Shown: piece by piece, positions 1 to 7,802 of the stretch | How the letters are laid out: each line of letters begins with the position of its first letter | How positions within the stretch are numbered: the first letter of the stretch is position 1 | From: Lachnospiraceae bacterium | GTDB taxonomy: Bacteria; Bacillota; Clostridia; Lachnospirales; Lachnospiraceae | Length of the DNA stretch: 64,000 nt | Direction of reading: 5' to 3' | NCBI GenBank assembly: GCA_022845955.1 | Contig: AP025576.1 | Span: 4,526,001-4,590,000, forward strand | Program-made: the position numbers and the translations under genes | The notes under the pieces: model-generated | What the model was told of the DNA's origin: nothing | Databases searched by the model: none | What the model saw: the letters and a program-made list of their open reading frames with translations, nothing else

Positions 1-713
1 TAGCCTGATTCCCGGTTCCAGGCACCGTAACGGACCCAATCCGGATTATAGGGAACTCCGGCTTCAAACAAAGCCTTCTGCGCGCCAAGAAGCCTTTTTT
101 TCGTATGGATATTATCCGGCCGTCCGCCGATGATGCCTATCTGCTTATGTCCCATGGATAGCAGGTATTTCACCATATCATACCCTCCCTTTTCGTCCTC
201 AATCACCACGGAGGGTACTCTGGGAGAATCCGTATACGCGTAAGCCATCACCGCAGCCATTCTAAGCTCCTCCTTAAAAGGATGGATAATCCGGGCATGG
301 CCCGCCACATAAATCAGTCCGTCCACCTTAATGGAACGAAGCTCCTGCAAAGCCGGCTCCAGCACGGAACGGTAAGCTTCTTCGTTATTGAACCAGGACT
401 CCTGCCATCTGGCATACAGACGCAGGTTCTGTACAATCGTCCGATACCCGTTTTCTTCGCAGCATGACATAATGCTTTCTATCATTCCCGGGGTACTGAA
501 CTGGGAAATATCCTCCGCAATGATACCGATCATTTTCGTTTTCTGGTTCCGCAGCCCCTGGGCAATATAATTCGGCTGATACCCCCTTCTTTTCACGACA
601 TCCAGCACCTTCAGACGGGTCTCCTCACTCACCTTGGGTTTCCCGTTGAGGATATTGGAAACCGTGGTTGCCGAAACATTACATTCTCTGGCAATTTCCT
701 TTAGTGTAACCAT
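1..713 (-). CDS. LacI-family transcriptional regulator (3' end outside window)
   Basis: Reading leftward from an ATG at 713, an open frame of 237 codons runs off the window edge. It starts MVTLKEIARECNVSATTVSN, the classical LacI helix-turn-helix, followed by the hinge helix region (ILNGKPKVSEETR) and the start of the periplasmic-binding-protein-like ligand domain (KMIGIIAEDIS, VDGLIYVAGH, GYDMVKYLLSMGHKQIGIIGG). LacI proteins are normally about 330-340 residues, so roughly the last 100 are missing here. A sigma-A-like promoter lies at 823-851. The gene points the same way as the SGNH/GH43 pair but is separated from it by a terminator. It is a plausible owner of the perfect LacI-type palindrome at 4025-4040; that link is inference. 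Confidence 0.93.
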   Translation of the reverse strand, partial: MVTLKEIARECNVSATTVSNILNGKPKVSEETRLKVLDVVKRRGYQPNYIAQGLRNQKTKMIGIIAEDISQFSTPGMIESIMSCCEENGYRTIVQNLRLYARWQESWFNNEEAYRSVLEPALQELRSIKVDGLIYVAGHARIIHPFKEELRMAAVMAYAYTDSPRVPSVVIEDEKGGYDMVKYLLSMGHKQIGIIGGRPDNIHTKKRLLGAQKALFEAGVPYNPDWVRYGAWNRESG

Positions 714-753
714 TTTTAAACAATACCTTCTCCTTATGGAATTAGCAAATCCA

Positions 754-765
754 TTTAACGATAAA
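754..765. promoter_or_regulatory. Possible LacI auto-operator
   Basis: TTTAACGATAAA is a near-palindrome with a central CG, the general form of LacI-family operators. It sits between the predicted transcription start (about 816) and the start codon of the lacI-type gene, where a repressor could block its own elongation. Only one inner base pair breaks the symmetry. The assignment rests on position and shape alone. Confidence 0.35.
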
Positions 766-822
766 CATAAATAAAAAAGAGTTTTCTACACATCAGTCCT
801 CTTTTTCTGTAAATTATAAGGA

Positions 823-851
823 ATTATAGCATTGTTAACCACAGCACGCAA
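823..851 (-). promoter_or_regulatory. Predicted sigma-A promoter of the lacI-type gene
   Basis: On the minus strand TTGCGT (851-846) and TATAAT (828-823) are separated by exactly 17 bp. The rest of 714-927 is AT-rich leader with no coding sequence that I can support. Confidence 0.6.
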
Positions 852-927
852 GTATTATTCATTTTAACATTTTGTTTTCTTTGTAATTAAGTCTTAAACC
901 AGGTGTGTTATTTGTTTACCTCTAACC

Positions 928-998
928 AAAAAAACAGTTCACCCCCCGTTCAGGACTGTGCCGTCATGGCTGCGTGTCCCAAAACAGGGTGTGAACTG
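928..998 (-). terminator. Intrinsic terminator of the GH43-SGNH operon
   Basis: On the minus strand an outer stem pairs CAGTTCAC (998-991) with GTGAACTG (942-935), extended inward by CCC/GGG and GTT/AAC pairs, and is followed by seven T (934-928). It lies just beyond the SGNH gene stop. The internal loop is long (about 48 nt) and may fold further. Confidence 0.65.
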
Positions 999-1039
999 CT
1001 TTCATGGCTTGTAACAGTTCCGGCAGGTCTGAACCGTTA

Positions 1040-2143
1040 TCACGGCTTCAATACCGTATCCAGAACCTGTGCCTGGACCCTTGCCAGATAGTCATTGGGA
1101 TGGTTCAGCAGATTCCCGGTCAGATCAAGATACCGCTTTCGTTCCATCATCGTCCGCTGGACATCCTGCACATCCGCAAGCACAATACCCTGTCCGCACA
1201 AAAGCCGCAGGCTTCTGGCATATTCTCCCTGGTGTGCGCAAAAATGCATGGGGTCGGTATCCGCCAGCGGATTGGGAAGGGTGGTGGCAATCAGGACAAA
1301 TTCCGTTTGCGGCGATTCTCTGCGGATCGCATTCAGCAGGCACTTCGTCCTTTCCCGGTATTCCGCTCCTGTGCACCTGTCATTCATCCCGAAGCCCAGA
1401 AGAACCAGATCCGGTTTATAGGAAGCCGCTCTCTCTGCGGCATTTTCTATGGCCCATTGGGTATCCTTCCCGCCTGCTGATGTATTTATGAATTCAATAT
1501 CCGTCTTATAATAGTCCCGCAGGCTTTCCATAAGCAGCTCCGGCCACAGAGGCTGCCCCGGTTCCAGCCCATACAGGCCGCTGCAGTCACAGCCGCAGGA
1601 AATACTGTCGCCGTACAGGACGATGCGTACCTTTTCTTTCCGCTTTAACTTTCCGTACACACGGGGAAGGCGGGCGATCCGGGAAACGGGCCGCCATCCC
1701 TTCCACTCCTCCTTCGCTTCATAGGTAACCGCAATCTGCCAGCGGGTAACAAACTCCGGATTCCCTATGGCATTCAGGTTCAGGAACCTGCCGTCCGATA
1801 CGGCCACCGGACCAAAATCCAGCTTTACGGCTCCGCCATCCTGCCCTTTCTGCGCTTCTTCCAGAGAGGCGTAATAAAAAGTCTCCCAGCCGGTATGGGG
1901 AATCCGGCTGTCTCCGGTAAGGCACAGCCGGCCCGCCTCCACATACCAGTCACGTCCCGCCTCAAAGCACTGTGTCTGATCATAGCTTTCTACCTTGATT
2001 ATCTCTTCCGGTTCCAGAAGAAACGGGGCACTGCAAAGCCCCCCGTCCTCCACGCAGGCAAAAGTCTCACGGAAGATCTGCCCGCCCTTCCAGACCGGCC
2101 TGAGCATTTCATGTAAATTCGTCCTGTTTTTCATTTCCCGCAC
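1040..2143 (-). CDS. SGNH/GDSL-family esterase, likely carbohydrate deacetylase
   Basis: A 367-residue protein with an N-terminal beta-rich region (about 1-150) and a C-terminal SGNH hydrolase domain. Visible blocks are VLYGDSISCG with nucleophile Ser180, GGKDTQWAIEN (Gly block), GFGMNDR (Asn block) and a terminal LNHPND with His348. This arrangement is seen in bacterial acetyl-xylan and other carbohydrate esterases. I chose the GTG at 2143 because AGGGGA lies about 8 nt upstream; the in-frame ATG at 2134 is too far from it. It follows the GH43 gene by 17 bp, so the two are co-transcribed and the esterase probably removes acetyl groups from imported xylo-oligosaccharides. No signal peptide is seen, so it should be cytoplasmic. 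The exact substrate is inference. Confidence 0.85.
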   Translation of the reverse strand: MREMKNRTNLHEMLRPVWKGGQIFRETFACVEDGGLCSAPFLLEPEEIIKVESYDQTQCFEAGRDWYVEAGRLCLTGDSRIPHTGWETFYYASLEEAQKGQDGGAVKLDFGPVAVSDGRFLNLNAIGNPEFVTRWQIAVTYEAKEEWKGWRPVSRIARLPRVYGKLKRKEKVRIVLYGDSISCGCDCSGLYGLEPGQPLWPELLMESLRDYYKTDIEFINTSAGGKDTQWAIENAAERAASYKPDLVLLGFGMNDRCTGAEYRERTKCLLNAIRRESPQTEFVLIATTLPNPLADTDPMHFCAHQGEYARSLRLLCGQGIVLADVQDVQRTMMERKRYLDLTGNLLNHPNDYLARVQAQVLDTVLKP

Positions 2144-2160
2144 AGCTATTCCCCTCTTTT

Positions 2161-3576
2161 TTATTCCAGCGTGAAGGATGCCAGGCTCGCGCCGCCGTCT
2201 CCCTGGTAAACAAAATACAGAGACTGCCCCCCGTCCGGTATGGTAATATCCGCAGAATATTCCTTCCACTCATTGGAAAACACGACGGGAATCCAGCCCA
2301 ATACAGGCCCGTCCCATGCGGTTTTCACTCCAAACGCCCCCTTGCAGTAGCCCCTTACCCGGATGGCAACCCGGCGGACATCCTTACATTCAAAATACTT
2401 AAATCCTGCATGTGCGCCGTCTCTCATATTTGCGATGTAACCCGTTTCTTCATCCCCGTCCCTGCCGTCCTGGGTAATTTTCGGGAACCGGCAGTCCATC
2501 CACTCTCCCGGCGCTCCGGTGGTAAACGCTTCCTCTCCGGTAAACAGACTGCAGGCAATGTATGCGGGATATTCCCCTTTTCCCGCCAGAGGGCCGCCGT
2601 TCCCGCCGCAGGAGGTCATTTCCGCCTGAATAATACTGCCGTCCTCCCGGAAGGAAACAGGCTCAACGCATCCCTGTCTGCTGAAATTGGTTCCGTCCGT
2701 ATGGCGATGATAGAAAATATACCATTGTCCCCCGGCCTCCACAATGCTTCCGTGATTGTTACCGCCGTAATACATGGGCTTCCCCGCCGGCTTATAGGAA
2801 TCGATATGCAGATCGTTATTGCTTACAATCACTCCTCCGTATACAAAATCCTTCATGGGATTTTTGCTGACGGCATAGCAAAGCTCATGCATGGCTACGG
2901 ATGAATAAATGAAATAATAGGTATCTCCCCTCTTCCTGATAGAAGGCGCCTCAAAAAATTCATGCCCCTCGAAGCTGCTGCCTTTGCTGTACGGCTGGCT
3001 GGGCGCAATATTCACCGGCCCTTCCTTTATCGTGAGCATGTCCGCCTCCAGCACCGTTCCCATGGGACCGCTTCTTGACTTATCCCCTACAGCGCAGAAG
3101 CCGGTATACAAATACGTAGTATCCCCTTCCGTCAGCACACCCGGATCAAACTGCGGCTCGTCCCCTTCTCTCTCTCCCAGCCGGGTCCCGTCCGGATAAT
3201 GCACATATCCGTAAAATTCATATGCCCCCGCAGGAGTATCACAGACCGCAACGGACACTACCGGCACCTTATCCAGCACATAATACAGATAATATCTGCC
3301 GTCAGGCCCCACCGTCACATCCGGCGCGTACAGGCACATATACCCGTCCGGGTTAAAGGGATCCTGGGTTTTTCGGTAAATCACTCCCTCATACCTCCAG
3401 TCTCCCAGATCATCCTCCGGCGCCGACCAGCAAACATAATCGTTCAGGCAATACGCATGCCCCCGGAAACGATCATGAGAGCCGTATACATACACCCTCT
3501 TATTAAACACGTAAGGTTCCCCGTCAGGGATATATTCCCAGGACGGCAGATAAGGATTAAATGCTTGTTTTTTCAT
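2161..3576 (-). CDS. Glycoside hydrolase family 43 protein with C-terminal carbohydrate-binding-like domain
   Basis: A 471-residue protein. The five-bladed propeller of GH43 occupies about residues 10-330: candidate catalytic base Asp35 (GSHDRF), YAPDVTVGPDG at 82-93, pKa-modulating Asp144 (QFDPGVL) and candidate acid Glu209 (FFEAPSI). Residues about 350-471 look like a CBM6-type beta-sandwich (YFECKDVRRVAIRVRG, LYFVYQGDGG). The family removes xylose or arabinose from xylan and arabinan side chains. No signal peptide is present, so it acts on imported oligosaccharides. The start ATG has GGGAG upstream. It is first in an operon with the SGNH esterase and diverges from the YesM/YesN genes; its promoter region carries the 21-bp-period repeats at 3701-3732. 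Xylosidase versus arabinofuranosidase activity cannot be decided from sequence. Confidence 0.9.
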   Translation of the reverse strand: MKKQAFNPYLPSWEYIPDGEPYVFNKRVYVYGSHDRFRGHAYCLNDYVCWSAPEDDLGDWRYEGVIYRKTQDPFNPDGYMCLYAPDVTVGPDGRYYLYYVLDKVPVVSVAVCDTPAGAYEFYGYVHYPDGTRLGEREGDEPQFDPGVLTEGDTTYLYTGFCAVGDKSRSGPMGTVLEADMLTIKEGPVNIAPSQPYSKGSSFEGHEFFEAPSIRKRGDTYYFIYSSVAMHELCYAVSKNPMKDFVYGGVIVSNNDLHIDSYKPAGKPMYYGGNNHGSIVEAGGQWYIFYHRHTDGTNFSRQGCVEPVSFREDGSIIQAEMTSCGGNGGPLAGKGEYPAYIACSLFTGEEAFTTGAPGEWMDCRFPKITQDGRDGDEETGYIANMRDGAHAGFKYFECKDVRRVAIRVRGYCKGAFGVKTAWDGPVLGWIPVVFSNEWKEYSADITIPDGGQSLYFVYQGDGGASLASFTLE

Positions 3577-3700
3577 CTTCCCGCTCCCATCCGCAGCTTC
3601 GGAGCCTCAGCAACTGCAGCAGCAGTCCCTTATCCCCGAAACAGCAAAAATTTTCCTGTATATTTGTCCTTATTTTTTCACAGCCCATTCCCCAAAGCAA

Positions 3701-3732
3701 TGATTTATTCTCACATAAAATTGATTTATTCT
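3701..3732. promoter_or_regulatory. Tandem 11-bp direct repeats, candidate AraC/YesN operator
   Basis: TGATTTATTCT occurs perfectly at 3701-3711 and 3722-3732, a 21-bp period (two helical turns), as expected for the two subsites of an AraC-type DNA-binding domain. On the minus strand the repeats directly abut a TTGCTT -35-like box (3700-3695) of the GH43 gene whose -10 is poor, the arrangement of an activator-dependent promoter. The YesN-type regulator encoded at 5949 is the obvious candidate binder. Confidence 0.6.
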
Positions 3733-3742
3733 ACGATTTGTT

Positions 3743-3978
3743 GGGTGCAGATAAAAAGTTTGGCGTCCCCCGGCCCTGCTTCCCTGTGCGGCCTGCTGCC
3801 CTGCAAGGATTCCTGGAAGGGGCGTTATAAGCACGCCGGTACTAAGGCTGCGTCCTTTGCAGCCTTAGTACCGCTGCGTGATTATCCGAGCGGAAGCGTC
3901 CCCTGGAAGGAACCTTGCAGGGCAGCTGGCCGCACGGGGAAGCAGGGCCGGGGGACGCCAAACTTTTTATCTGCACCC
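3743..3978. repeat. 236-bp palindromic MITE-like element, copy 1
   Basis: The 66-bp ends 3743-3808 and 3913-3978 are inverted repeats with only two mismatches. The centre holds another perfect 14-bp stem (3838-3851 with 3859-3872, GGTACTAAGGCTGC and its complement). No coding sequence is inside. Direct 9-bp repeats flank it: CGATTTGTT (3734-3742) and CGATTCGTT (3979-3987). A second copy is at 54192-54429. The rest of the 489-bp GH43-yesM gap holds the repeats, promoter and operator listed separately. Confidence 0.8.
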
Positions 3979-3994
3979 CGATTCGTTCCCGGCC

Positions 3995-4023
3995 TTGTAT
4001 CCCGTGAACGGATATGTTACAAT
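3995..4023 (+). promoter_or_regulatory. Predicted sigma-A promoter of the yesM-yesN operon
   Basis: TTGTAT (3995-4000) and TACAAT (4018-4023) with a 17-bp spacer, 42 nt before the YesM-type start codon. The promoter begins just outside the right end of the palindromic element. Confidence 0.65.
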
Positions 4024-4024
4024 T

Positions 4025-4040
4025 TGTAAAACGTTTTACA
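4025..4040. promoter_or_regulatory. Perfect LacI/CcpA-type operator over the yesM transcription start
   Basis: TGTAAAACGTTTTACA is a perfect 16-bp palindrome with central CG, the LacI/GalR operator form that also resembles a catabolite-response element. It starts one base after the -10 box, so a bound repressor would cover the transcription start. Either CcpA or the LacI-type protein at 1-713 could bind it. Confidence 0.75.
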
Positions 4041-4065
4041 GGAAAGCCGGGCGGGGAGGGATAAC

Positions 4066-5868
4066 ATGCGGAACAAAATCAAACAACTATCCGATAAGGT
4101 TAAGCAGTATCTTCCTCCGGGAAAAACCTTAGATAATCTGCCGTTGTCCCGGAAGCTGATGCTTCTGTATATCTGCTGCGTCCTGCTGCCTTTGATCCTT
4201 ACGGACAGCATTATTTTTTCCCTGGTGATTAAGGCGGAGCAAAGTTCCAGCCAGCATGAGATGGAGAACATCGCAGAGGCCATTCATTATACTTTAATCA
4301 ACAGGATGGATAACGCAGCCAATCTTTCCCTGAATATATACAGTAATAAATACATTAATGAGTTTATGGAGGCGGAATATGCTTCCCCCCTTGCTTATTT
4401 TGAAAGCTATCGGGATTTTCTGAAGGATTCCCTCTATGAAGCAAGCGTCGGCACCAGTAATTACAATATCACCATGTATGCCGATAATCCAGGAATCATA
4501 AACGGCGGCAGCTTCTGGAAGCTGGACAGCGTCAGGGACAAGCAGTGGTATCAGGATTTCACAGCCTCCGGCAATGACATCCTGGCTTATCCCTATTATG
4601 AAAACACTTTCACCTCCACCCAGCGGAAAATTTCCATTATCCGCCGGATGGATTATTATCATAAGGGAAGCGGGCCTAATCTTGTGAAAATGGACATGGA
4701 TTACAGCGGCATGTCGCAGAGCATCCTCCGTGCCAAGTATCGCTTTCTTGTATATATCTGTGATAACAACACGATTCTTTTTTCCAACGACGGACACGGC
4801 GGCATGGGTAAGCCTTATGAGACATTTCAGCCATCCATGTATAAACAGGTGGGGTATTCCAGGGACATGAATGTTTACGGAAGGGTCTGGAATATTTACA
4901 TAATGAAAGAGGAACTGAATGCACTCGCAATCATCCGCAGCAATTCGGGACTGCTGCTTTTTCTGGTTTTTGTTAACCTGCTGCTTCCCGCACTTTTGAT
5001 GATGGGTATCAACCGCTCCTTCACTTCCCGCCTGAGAGAACTGGGAACCGCTTTTGAAAAAGGGGATGTGGATGAGCTGACCGAGCTTCCCGCAGTCCGG
5101 GGGAAGGACGAGATCGGAGTGCTTATGGCCAGCTATAATCATATGGCCGGACGCATAAATGATCTGATCCAGACCGTCTACAAGGACAGGCTGAAGGAGC
5201 AGGAAATGGATATTGCAAGGCAGAATGCGGAGCTTCTGGCCCTGCACAGCCAGATTAATCCCCATTTTCTCTTCAATGCCCTGGAAAGCATCCGGATGCA
5301 CAGCCTGATCAAAAAAGAAGAGGAAACCGCCGGGATGGTGGAGCGTCTGGCCCTGATGGAGCGGCAATATGTTGACTGGGGCACAGACAGCATAAGCATC
5401 CGGAAGGAGCTGCAGTTCGTGGAAGCCTATCTGGAGCTGCAGAAATACAGGTTCGGTGACAGGCTGTCCTACAAAATCGAAGCCGAAGAAGACTGCCTTT
5501 GCTGCTATGTGCCCAAACTGACCCTGGTAACCTTCGTTGAGAACGCCTGTGTGCACGGGCTGGAAAATAAAACGGCCCCCGGCTGGATTTTCGTCAGGTG
5601 CAGCAGCCGGGACGGCTTCCTTTCTATGGAAATCGAAGATACCGGACACGGGATGAGCGCCGTTCTGCTTGCCGATCTTCAGCAGAAAATGGAAAATGCA
5701 AGCATGCAGCTTCTGAAGGAAAAGAGCAGTGTCGGAATCCTCAATGCCTGTCTCCGTCTGCGCATGGCAACGGAAAATACGGTAAAATTCCAGTTGGAAA
5801 GCGAGGAAGCTTCCGGAACCATTGTGACAATCATTATTCCGGAAGAGAAACTGCGGACCGGCACCTGA
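4066..5868 (+). CDS. YesM-type membrane sensor histidine kinase
   Basis: A 600-residue membrane kinase. A first transmembrane helix lies near residues 28-53 (LMLLYICCVLLPLILTDSII), then an extracellular sensor region of about 240 residues, a second helix near 295-320, a HAMP region, a coiled-coil linker and the His_kinase module with phospho-acceptor His400 in QINPHFLFN. A HATPase domain follows with N box NACVHG and G box EDTGHGM. GGGAGGG precedes the ATG. It is 80 bp upstream of the matching YesN-type regulator and is followed by an importer and xylanolytic genes. This family senses extracellular sugars, often with the solute-binding protein; here the ligand is probably a xylo-oligosaccharide (inference). 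Transcription is probably LacI- or CcpA-controlled through 4025-4040. Confidence 0.93.
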   Translation: MRNKIKQLSDKVKQYLPPGKTLDNLPLSRKLMLLYICCVLLPLILTDSIIFSLVIKAEQSSSQHEMENIAEAIHYTLINRMDNAANLSLNIYSNKYINEFMEAEYASPLAYFESYRDFLKDSLYEASVGTSNYNITMYADNPGIINGGSFWKLDSVRDKQWYQDFTASGNDILAYPYYENTFTSTQRKISIIRRMDYYHKGSGPNLVKMDMDYSGMSQSILRAKYRFLVYICDNNTILFSNDGHGGMGKPYETFQPSMYKQVGYSRDMNVYGRVWNIYIMKEELNALAIIRSNSGLLLFLVFVNLLLPALLMMGINRSFTSRLRELGTAFEKGDVDELTELPAVRGKDEIGVLMASYNHMAGRINDLIQTVYKDRLKEQEMDIARQNAELLALHSQINPHFLFNALESIRMHSLIKKEEETAGMVERLALMERQYVDWGTDSISIRKELQFVEAYLELQKYRFGDRLSYKIEAEEDCLCCYVPKLTLVTFVENACVHGLENKTAPGWIFVRCSSRDGFLSMEIEDTGHGMSAVLLADLQQKMENASMQLLKEKSSVGILNACLRLRMATENTVKFQLESEEASGTIVTIIIPEEKLRTGT

Positions 5869-5948
5869 AAACAGAGGCGTTTAAAAATACAGCACCGGCA
5901 GAGGGGGAATCCCCCTGCCTGAATGGCTGTAAAAGGGAGGGAACATGT

Positions 5949-7562
5949 ATGCTTCAGGTTTTATTGGTAGATGACGAACCTTTCATTCTGCAGGGGCTTT
6001 CTATGCTGATTGACTGGGAAAAAGAGGGCTTTGTAATCGCAGGTACCGCTGCAAACGGCCGGGAAGCCCTCGCATTTCTGGAAAAAACAAAGGTGGATCT
6101 GATTATAGCAGATATCAAAATGCCGTCAATGACAGGCATAGAGCTTCTGGAAAAAATAAGGACGCAGCATATATCCGATGCCTATTTTATTATTCTCAGC
6201 GGGTACAGTGATTTTGAATACGCCAGAAAAGCAATTCAGTACAGCTGTATGGATTATATCCTGAAGCCGGTGCGCCAGACGGAACTGCAGCATGTGCTGG
6301 ACAAGGTAAAGGCCGACAGCACAAAGTCCCGGCAGCGCCGGGAGGAAGTGGCTTTACAGGAAAAAGCCTACTTTGCCAGAAATCTTATCGCCCTGATCTG
6401 CGGGAAATATGATCAGCTGAATCTGGAGCAGGTAAAAAGTAAAATGCGCACGGATGGCGGTATCCGCTATATTGACATTGAAATCGACGATCGCGGGGAG
6501 GAAGAAACGGGGCGGCTTCCTTTGCATACGGCGGAAGATAAAAGACAGCTGCAGCGCCTTGTATACCAGTACTGTCTTGACCTTCTGGATGAGGACGGCT
6601 GGCACTGTATTTTTGATGTATCAAGCAATGAAAAGGATTATGATATCGGCCTCATATACTGTGATTATATGGCCCGGGAAGCAGGCATGGATGAACAGGA
6701 ATATCTGGATCATTTCCTGGAAAGCATCCAGCGTACGACAAAATACCCCGTAGTCATGTTTGTGGGCAACAAGGTGGAGGACATCAGCCTTTTGTCGGAA
6801 TCGTACCGGACAGCCAACATTGCCCGCTCCTTCCAGAATTTCCATGTGGAAGGCATGGGGCAGCGTATTTCCTGGTACGAAGAACAGGAACACGCAGAGG
6901 AAAGGACTTTGCTGTGTAAATCCAGTCTGGACGAGCTGATCCAGGCGGTGGAACAGAATGACAAAGAACGTATCCCTGCGCTTGTGGATCAGCTGTACGA
7001 GGATATCAACCGGAACAGCCTGGATGCCAAACTGGTCAGCCTGAATATAGATTATCTTCTGTTTCAGCTTGTGCACATGGCGCAGGCCCAGGATACCAAC
7101 GTAAACCAGGAGGAAATTCTGGAATTTATCAACGGGAACGCCTTTGATTCCGGCACGATGCGGGGCAGCCGTATGCATCTGAAACGTTTTGCCGAGGAAT
7201 ATGCGGATTATCTCTCCCAGCTTCGCGGCAAAAATATCCGGGGAAGCGTCATGGGCGACGTGGAACAGTATATCAAGGAGCATTATGCGGAAAATCTGAC
7301 CCTGAAGGATCTGGGGCAGAAATATTTTATCAACAGCGCCTACCTGGGACAGCTGTTCCGGAAAACCTGCGGCGTATCCTTCAAGGACTATCTGAACAAT
7401 TACAGGATTGATATGGCGGCCTCCCTTCTTCTTCATACGGATTTGAAAAATTATGAAATCATGGAAAAGGTGGGGTATCATGACCTGGATTATTTCATCA
7501 ATAAATTTATCGCCTTAAAAGGCTGCACGCCCTCCAGATTCCGCAGGAAGAGCCGGGAGTAA
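5949..7562 (+). CDS. YesN-type response regulator with AraC DNA-binding domain
   Basis: A 537-residue protein. The receiver domain (about 1-120) has acidic pair DDEP, phospho-acceptor Asp55 (IIADIKMP) and Lys106 (LKPVR). A middle region of about 300 residues is followed by a C-terminal AraC/XylS double helix-turn-helix (about 435-537: IKEHYAENLTLKDLGQKYF, then GYHDLDYFINKF). The ATG at 5949 is preceded by AGGGAGGG; the reading frame stays open upstream into the kinase gene, but no ribosome-binding site supports an earlier start. It partners the kinase immediately upstream and presumably activates the importer at 7803 and the divergent GH43 operon by binding direct repeats. Confidence 0.93.
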   Translation: MLQVLLVDDEPFILQGLSMLIDWEKEGFVIAGTAANGREALAFLEKTKVDLIIADIKMPSMTGIELLEKIRTQHISDAYFIILSGYSDFEYARKAIQYSCMDYILKPVRQTELQHVLDKVKADSTKSRQRREEVALQEKAYFARNLIALICGKYDQLNLEQVKSKMRTDGGIRYIDIEIDDRGEEETGRLPLHTAEDKRQLQRLVYQYCLDLLDEDGWHCIFDVSSNEKDYDIGLIYCDYMAREAGMDEQEYLDHFLESIQRTTKYPVVMFVGNKVEDISLLSESYRTANIARSFQNFHVEGMGQRISWYEEQEHAEERTLLCKSSLDELIQAVEQNDKERIPALVDQLYEDINRNSLDAKLVSLNIDYLLFQLVHMAQAQDTNVNQEEILEFINGNAFDSGTMRGSRMHLKRFAEEYADYLSQLRGKNIRGSVMGDVEQYIKEHYAENLTLKDLGQKYFINSAYLGQLFRKTCGVSFKDYLNNYRIDMAASLLLHTDLKNYEIMEKVGYHDLDYFINKFIALKGCTPSRFRRKSRE

Positions 7563-7613
7563 ATCCCCCGTAGAAGCATCGGAATATCCGGCCGTCAAGG
7601 CTGTGACAGGGCT

Positions 7614-7705
7614 GTTCTTTTAAAAAATCCGGACAAATTACCGTTCTTTTGTGCAACTATAATTTGCCCGGGTTTTTTATGCATTTTATCCGGTTGTTCT
7701 TTTGT
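7614..7705. promoter_or_regulatory. Repeated GTTCTTTT motifs upstream of the first importer
   Basis: GTTCTTTT occurs at 7614, 7643 and 7696; the last two extend to GTTCTTTTGT and are 53 bp apart (about five turns). The third overlaps the -35 box. These are candidate subsites for the YesN-type regulator, although the sequence is low in complexity. Confidence 0.4.
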
Positions 7706-7730
7706 TCATTTGGTATAGAATTAATATATA
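7702..7730 (+). promoter_or_regulatory. Predicted promoter of importer operon 1
   Basis: TTGTTC (7702-7707) and TATATA (7725-7730) with a 17-bp spacer, 73 nt before the lipoprotein start codon. Confidence 0.5.
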
Positions 7731-7802
7731 AGCAGTTACCCGGGTATACATATTAACAACTGCAATACGCAACAGGAATTAAAAATAGCAGGAGGATTAT
7801 AT

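Noticed and set aside
3199..4029. Plus-strand open frame through the GH43 start and the palindromic element
   Set aside because: It runs antisense to GH43 and through a repeat; no coding signature.
4294..5649. Long minus-strand open frame opposite the YesM-type kinase
   Set aside because: The kinase on the plus strand has clear family motifs throughout; the opposite frame shows no motif and no ribosome-binding site.
5598..5948. Upstream extension of the YesN-type reading frame inside the kinase gene
   Set aside because: The receiver domain begins at the ATG at 5949 with a good ribosome-binding site; the upstream residues match nothing.
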